Source of the DNA: an uncultured Clostridia bacterium
GTDB taxonomy: Bacteria; Bacillota; Clostridia; Oscillospirales; QAKW01
NCBI GenBank assembly: GCA_944385895.1
Contig: CALWYZ010000004.1
Location: 62,001 to 126,000 of the forward strand
DNA: 64,000 nt
Direction of reading: 5' to 3'
Below, piece after piece: positions 60,969 to 64,000 of the stretch (the stretch's first letter is position 1; each line of letters begins with the position of its first letter). The notes beneath the pieces are model-generated. The model had not been told where the DNA came from, ran no database searches, and was given only the letters and a program-made list of their open reading frames with translations. Made by a program: the position numbers and the translations under genes.

Positions 60969-61993
60969 TCAAACAGTTTGATATAAACGGCAATATCATA
61001 AGTATAAGTCCATTGGGCAACGGGCATATAAATGATACATGTCTTGTTGTCACGGATATGGAAAAATATACTTTTCAACGTATAAATACAGATATTTTCA
61101 AAAATCCCGATGAGCTGATGGACAATGTGTTTGCCGTAACCGAATATCTGAAACAAAACTACCCCGATGATAAAACAATAAACTATATCCGTACCCTGGA
61201 CGGCAAAAAATTTTTCTGCTGCGACAGCGGATGTTACCGTCTGTCAGTATACATCGACCATGTAATAGCACTCGATATAGCAAGAAATGCAGATGATTTT
61301 TATGAAAGTGCCGTTGCATTCGGTAATTTTCAAAAAAAACTATCAGGTTTTAAAGCAGACACCCTGCACGAAACAATCCGCAATTTTCATAACACCGCTT
61401 GGCGGCTTGAGAACCTTAAAAAAGCAGCGGCCGAAGATTCATGCGGCAGACTCAAGACAGTTGAGCAGCAGATCAAATTCTGCCTTGACAGACAGTCTTG
61501 TATCGATACCGGAGTTTTACTGCCTCTGCGTGTTACTCATAATGATACAAAGCTCAACAATGTACTGCTTGATGAAAAAACAGGCAAAGGAGTATGTGTC
61601 ATTGATCTGGATACAGTAATGCCCGGGCTTTCCGTTAACGATTTCGGCGATGCGATACGCTTTGGCGCATCCACCGCAGCCGAAGACGAAAAGGATCTGT
61701 CAAAAGTGCATTTTTCGCTTGAGTTATTTGAGGCATATACACGCGGTTATTTTTACGGCGTCGGAAACGCTCTTACTGATGACGAAATACGTATGCTGCC
61801 GCACGGCGCTGTTATGATGACGTATGAATGCGCAGCAAGATTCCTCACAGACTATCTTGAGGGTGATACATATTTTAAAACAGATTATCCGGAGCATAAT
61901 CTGGTACGAGCTCTGACTCAGCTCAGACTCGTAGAGGAAATGGAACAAAACTACGAAAAAATGCATAAGATAATCCAAAAATACAGACCGTAA
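60950..61993 (+). CDS. Aminoglycoside-phosphotransferase-fold sugar kinase, NahK-like
   Basis: A 347-residue kinase of the APH fold resembling N-acetylhexosamine 1-kinase. It has the ATP-binding-type start PLGNGHINDT, RVTHNDTKLNN with the catalytic Asp199, then VCVIDLDTVMPG with metal-binding Asp219/Asp221, and NDFGDAIRFGASTAAEDE. These match the NahK active site pattern. It is translationally coupled to the nucleotidyltransferase, as in HexNAc salvage (sugar to sugar-1-phosphate to nucleotide sugar). Specificity for GlcNAc, GalNAc or another hexose is inference. Confidence 0.82.
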   Translation: MEARDIIKQFDINGNIISISPLGNGHINDTCLVVTDMEKYTFQRINTDIFKNPDELMDNVFAVTEYLKQNYPDDKTINYIRTLDGKKFFCCDSGCYRLSVYIDHVIALDIARNADDFYESAVAFGNFQKKLSGFKADTLHETIRNFHNTAWRLENLKKAAAEDSCGRLKTVEQQIKFCLDRQSCIDTGVLLPLRVTHNDTKLNNVLLDEKTGKGVCVIDLDTVMPGLSVNDFGDAIRFGASTAAEDEKDLSKVHFSLELFEAYTRGYFYGVGNALTDDEIRMLPHGAVMMTYECAARFLTDYLEGDTYFKTDYPEHNLVRALTQLRLVEEMEQNYEKMHKIIQKYRP

Positions 61994-62009
61994 ATTTGCA
62001 TAAAAATAA

Positions 62010-62046
62010 AAAATCCCTTCTGACCTACAGGTCAGAAAGGGATTTT
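62010..62046. terminator. Bidirectional intrinsic terminator
   Basis: Stem 62010-62025 pairs with 62030-62046 (one bulged A), with A-rich and T-rich flanks; it separates the converging kinase and apt genes. Confidence 0.85.
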
Positions 62047-62143
62047 ATTTATGTATAACTGCTGTATATATAGCTTTATAAATTTCTCTAACTCAGCTAT
62101 TTTTTTAAAAACAGGCTCGCAGATTGCTTAAATTTTTCGATTA

Positions 62144-62665
62144 TTATTCACCGTCAAACTGCACAACTGAGCCAACATTGTATCCGCTCAGCAGCTCCCT
62201 GCCCTTAAAGAACGGCAGTTCTATCAAAAATACAGCCTTTTCAACACTGCCGCCAAGTCTTTCAACAAGCTGCGCCGCCGCTTTTACAGTACCGCCCGTG
62301 GCAATAAGATCGTCAATTATAACCACGCGCTGACCCGGCTTTATCGCGTCGCTGTGCATTTCTATAACCGCATTACCGTACTCGAGAGAGTATTCCTGCT
62401 CAATGGTATTAAAAGGCAGTTTGCCCTTTTTGCGAACCGGGACAAACGCTTTATTTAAATTATATGCTATCGGTGTCCCGAACAGAAACCCGCGGGATTC
62501 GATACCTACTATAACATCAAAATCAATATCTTCAACAAGCTTTTGCAGCTGATCAATCGCAAGACGGAAACCCTGGGCATCCTGCAAAACAGTCGTCACG
62601 TCCCGAAACATTACCCCCTTTGCCGGAAAGTCCGGGATAGTGCGTATATAATCCTTAACATCCAT
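62144..62665 (-). CDS. apt: Adenine phosphoribosyltransferase
   Basis: Salvages adenine with PRPP to AMP in the cytoplasm; 173 residues, the normal length. It opens with KDYIRTIPDFPAKGVMFRDVT and has IVGIESRGFLFG and the PRPP-binding loop VIIDDLIATGGTV. ATG 62665 has GAGGTG 6 bases upstream; a longer in-frame start at 62713 would lie within the promoter. It converges with the kinase gene across a shared terminator. Confidence 0.96.
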   Translation of the reverse strand: MDVKDYIRTIPDFPAKGVMFRDVTTVLQDAQGFRLAIDQLQKLVEDIDFDVIVGIESRGFLFGTPIAYNLNKAFVPVRKKGKLPFNTIEQEYSLEYGNAVIEMHSDAIKPGQRVVIIDDLIATGGTVKAAAQLVERLGGSVEKAVFLIELPFFKGRELLSGYNVGSVVQFDGE

Positions 62666-62684
62666 AAATTTCACCTCGGTTATA

Positions 62685-62713
62685 ATAATACACCATAACA
62701 AACATAAAATCAA
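62685..62713 (-). promoter_or_regulatory. sigma-A promoter for apt
   Basis: Minus-strand TTGATT (62713-62708), 17-base spacer, TATTAT (62690-62685). Confidence 0.55.
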
Positions 62714-62778
62714 ATGTTTTTAGAGTTTTTAAGCATATATTCAAAGCTGCGGCTTTAGAATATACCGAGGGTGATAGA

Positions 62779-64000
62779 ATGAAAAAATTCCGACTGTTAA
62801 AAAACGCCGCGCTCCTTACCGTGACCGGCTTTTTCCTGCGTGGACTTGGAATGATATTCCGTATTTATATATCCGGACGTATCGGCGAAGAGGGCATGGG
62901 GCTTTATCAGCTTATATCATCGGTGTATTTTCTGTTTATAACGCTGGCACAATCGGGAATATCCGTTACAGTCACGCGACTTTGCGCACAGAAATTTGCT
63001 TTGGGTGATGACAGAGGTGCCGCGAAAATACTGAAAGGCGCTGTTGCTGTCGCACTTATCACGGGCATGCTGTCATGTATCGGAATGCTTGTACTCTCCA
63101 ACGCCATATGCAAACTGTGGATAGCGGATATGCGCGCGGTAAGTTCCCTGAGAGTTCTTTCTCTGTCACTGCCGTTTATATCGGTTTGCAATGTTCTCTC
63201 CGCGTATTTTATTGCGTCCAAAAACGTGGTTTTCGGCTGTACCGCACAAATTCTTGAACAACTGACAAGAATGGGCATTGTTGCTGCCGCGGCAATGTAT
63301 TTTTCCAGGTACGGGCTGCCCGTTTTACTAGCGGCAGTGTTTGCGGCAAATACTCTTTCTGAAGCTGTATCCTGCTTATATCTGGCGCTTAGGCTTATGC
63401 TTCAAAAGAAGCGTCCGTTGAAAAACGCTTCCAGCCTGCCGGGCTGCAAGCGTCTGATTATTAAAAATGCAGCGCCTGTAGCCGCATCCAGATATCTTGC
63501 GTCAGCTCTTCATACTGCAGAAAATATGCTGGTCCCCAGCGCTATGACTCTATTTACCCACTCTCGTTCTGTATCCCTTTCCGCCTTCGGAGCACTAAAG
63601 GGCATGGCAATGCCCCTGCTGTTTTTTCCGTCCTCATTTCTCAGCGCCATGTCCACGCTGCTTGTGCCCGAAATAACAGACGCGCACGCACGTTCAGATC
63701 GACAGACCATGACAAGAATAATTAACAGAGCTGCCTCATTCACTCTTGTGCTGTCAATAATGACAACCGGTGTATTCTGGCTTTTTTCAGACAGTCTGGG
63801 AAGGCTTATTTACAATAGTACTCAAGTCTCGCGCATGCTCTTGCTTCTTTCCCCGATAGTCCCGTTTATGTATCTTGACAGCATATGCGACGGACTTCTC
63901 AAAGGTCTTGGTCTGCAGCGCAAAGTTCTTATCCACAACTGCATAGATTCAGCTGTGAGAATACTGCTGATTGCGACAATCGTGCCATTTTTCGGCATAA
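62779..64000 (+). CDS. SpoVB-like/MurJ-type flippase family protein, 3' end outside window
   Basis: 407 codons are visible of a MOP-superfamily membrane protein close to stage V sporulation protein B. It opens with LKNAALLTVTGFFLRGLGMIFR and RIGEEGMGLYQLI, the SpoVB-like signature, then alternating hydrophobic segments. PEITDAHARSD and SPIVPFMYLDSICDGLLKGLG also fit. ATG 62779 follows GAGGGTGA. In spore formers this family acts in lipid-linked precursor transport during spore cortex synthesis. The gene runs off the right edge and so cannot be checked for length. Confidence 0.88.
   Translation, partial: MKKFRLLKNAALLTVTGFFLRGLGMIFRIYISGRIGEEGMGLYQLISSVYFLFITLAQSGISVTVTRLCAQKFALGDDRGAAKILKGAVAVALITGMLSCIGMLVLSNAICKLWIADMRAVSSLRVLSLSLPFISVCNVLSAYFIASKNVVFGCTAQILEQLTRMGIVAAAAMYFSRYGLPVLLAAVFAANTLSEAVSCLYLALRLMLQKKRPLKNASSLPGCKRLIIKNAAPVAASRYLASALHTAENMLVPSAMTLFTHSRSVSLSAFGALKGMAMPLLFFPSSFLSAMSTLLVPEITDAHARSDRQTMTRIINRAASFTLVLSIMTTGVFWLFSDSLGRLIYNSTQVSRMLLLLSPIVPFMYLDSICDGLLKGLGLQRKVLIHNCIDSAVRILLIATIVPFFGI

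Overview
The window looks like chromosomal DNA of an anaerobic, endospore-forming, Gram-positive Clostridia member with moderately low GC (judged by eye). Support comes from an alpha/beta-type small acid-soluble spore protein, a YlmC/YmxH-type sporulation protein, a SpoVB-like flippase, several S-layer-homology (SLH) surface proteins, a Na+-translocating oxaloacetate decarboxylase, and strong AGGAGG-type ribosome sites with sigma-A promoters. The surface repertoire would fit a gut Oscillospirales/Monoglobus-like lineage, but that placement is inference. No rRNA, CRISPR array, prophage or intact insertion sequence is visible.

Layout. 1-3.7 kb: the 5' part of a 4-alpha-glucanotransferase (minus strand), then an LDH2-type malate/lactate dehydrogenase behind a promoter and leader hairpin, and a malic enzyme. 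3.8-14.6 kb: an exopolysaccharide locus in two divergent operons. The minus operon has UDP-galactopyranose mutase, three glycosyltransferases, an O-antigen-ligase/polymerase-like protein and a flippase. The plus operon has an LCP ligase, an initiating sugar-phosphate transferase and a DUF4422 protein. 14.6-16.4 kb: tRNA-Ser(GCT) followed by a surface-protein gene that has lost its 5' end. 16.6-21.9 kb: HAD phosphatase, MFS transporter, Mrp-type P-loop protein, YmxH, DUF436 protein and MATE transporter. 21.9-33.4 kb: an accessory, surface-directed region. It holds two unrelated-looking loci that each pair a secreted metzincin-like protease with one or two lipoproteins, IS3-family remnants, a GGGtGRT/Fe-S-scaffold pair, an M23 peptidase and an SLH-amidase. 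33.5-36.8 kb: asparaginase, cation/proton antiporter and glycerol-3-phosphate dehydrogenase. 36.9-46.1 kb: one 3,081-residue SLH surface protein. 46.3-49.7 kb: the four-gene sodium-pumping oxaloacetate decarboxylase operon. 49.7-64 kb: MFS transporter, short-chain dehydrogenase, RecG, SASP, YqhQ, PrmC, an SLH phosphodiester glycosidase, a thioredoxin-fold protein, a DUF4364 regulator, a sugar nucleotidyltransferase with a NahK-like kinase, adenine phosphoribosyltransferase, and a SpoVB-like flippase cut by the window edge.

How the genes may work together. The malate dehydrogenase, malic enzyme and oxaloacetate decarboxylase pump form a plausible malate/oxaloacetate/pruvate node that would conserve energy as a Na+ gradient. 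The exopolysaccharide operons, LCP protein, SLH proteins, amidase and M23 peptidase all build or anchor the cell surface. The NahK-like kinase and nucleotidyltransferase suggest salvage of hexoses or N-acetylhexosamines into nucleotide sugars. The least explained parts are the repeated protease-lipoprotein pairing and the giant ABAB beta-helix protein.
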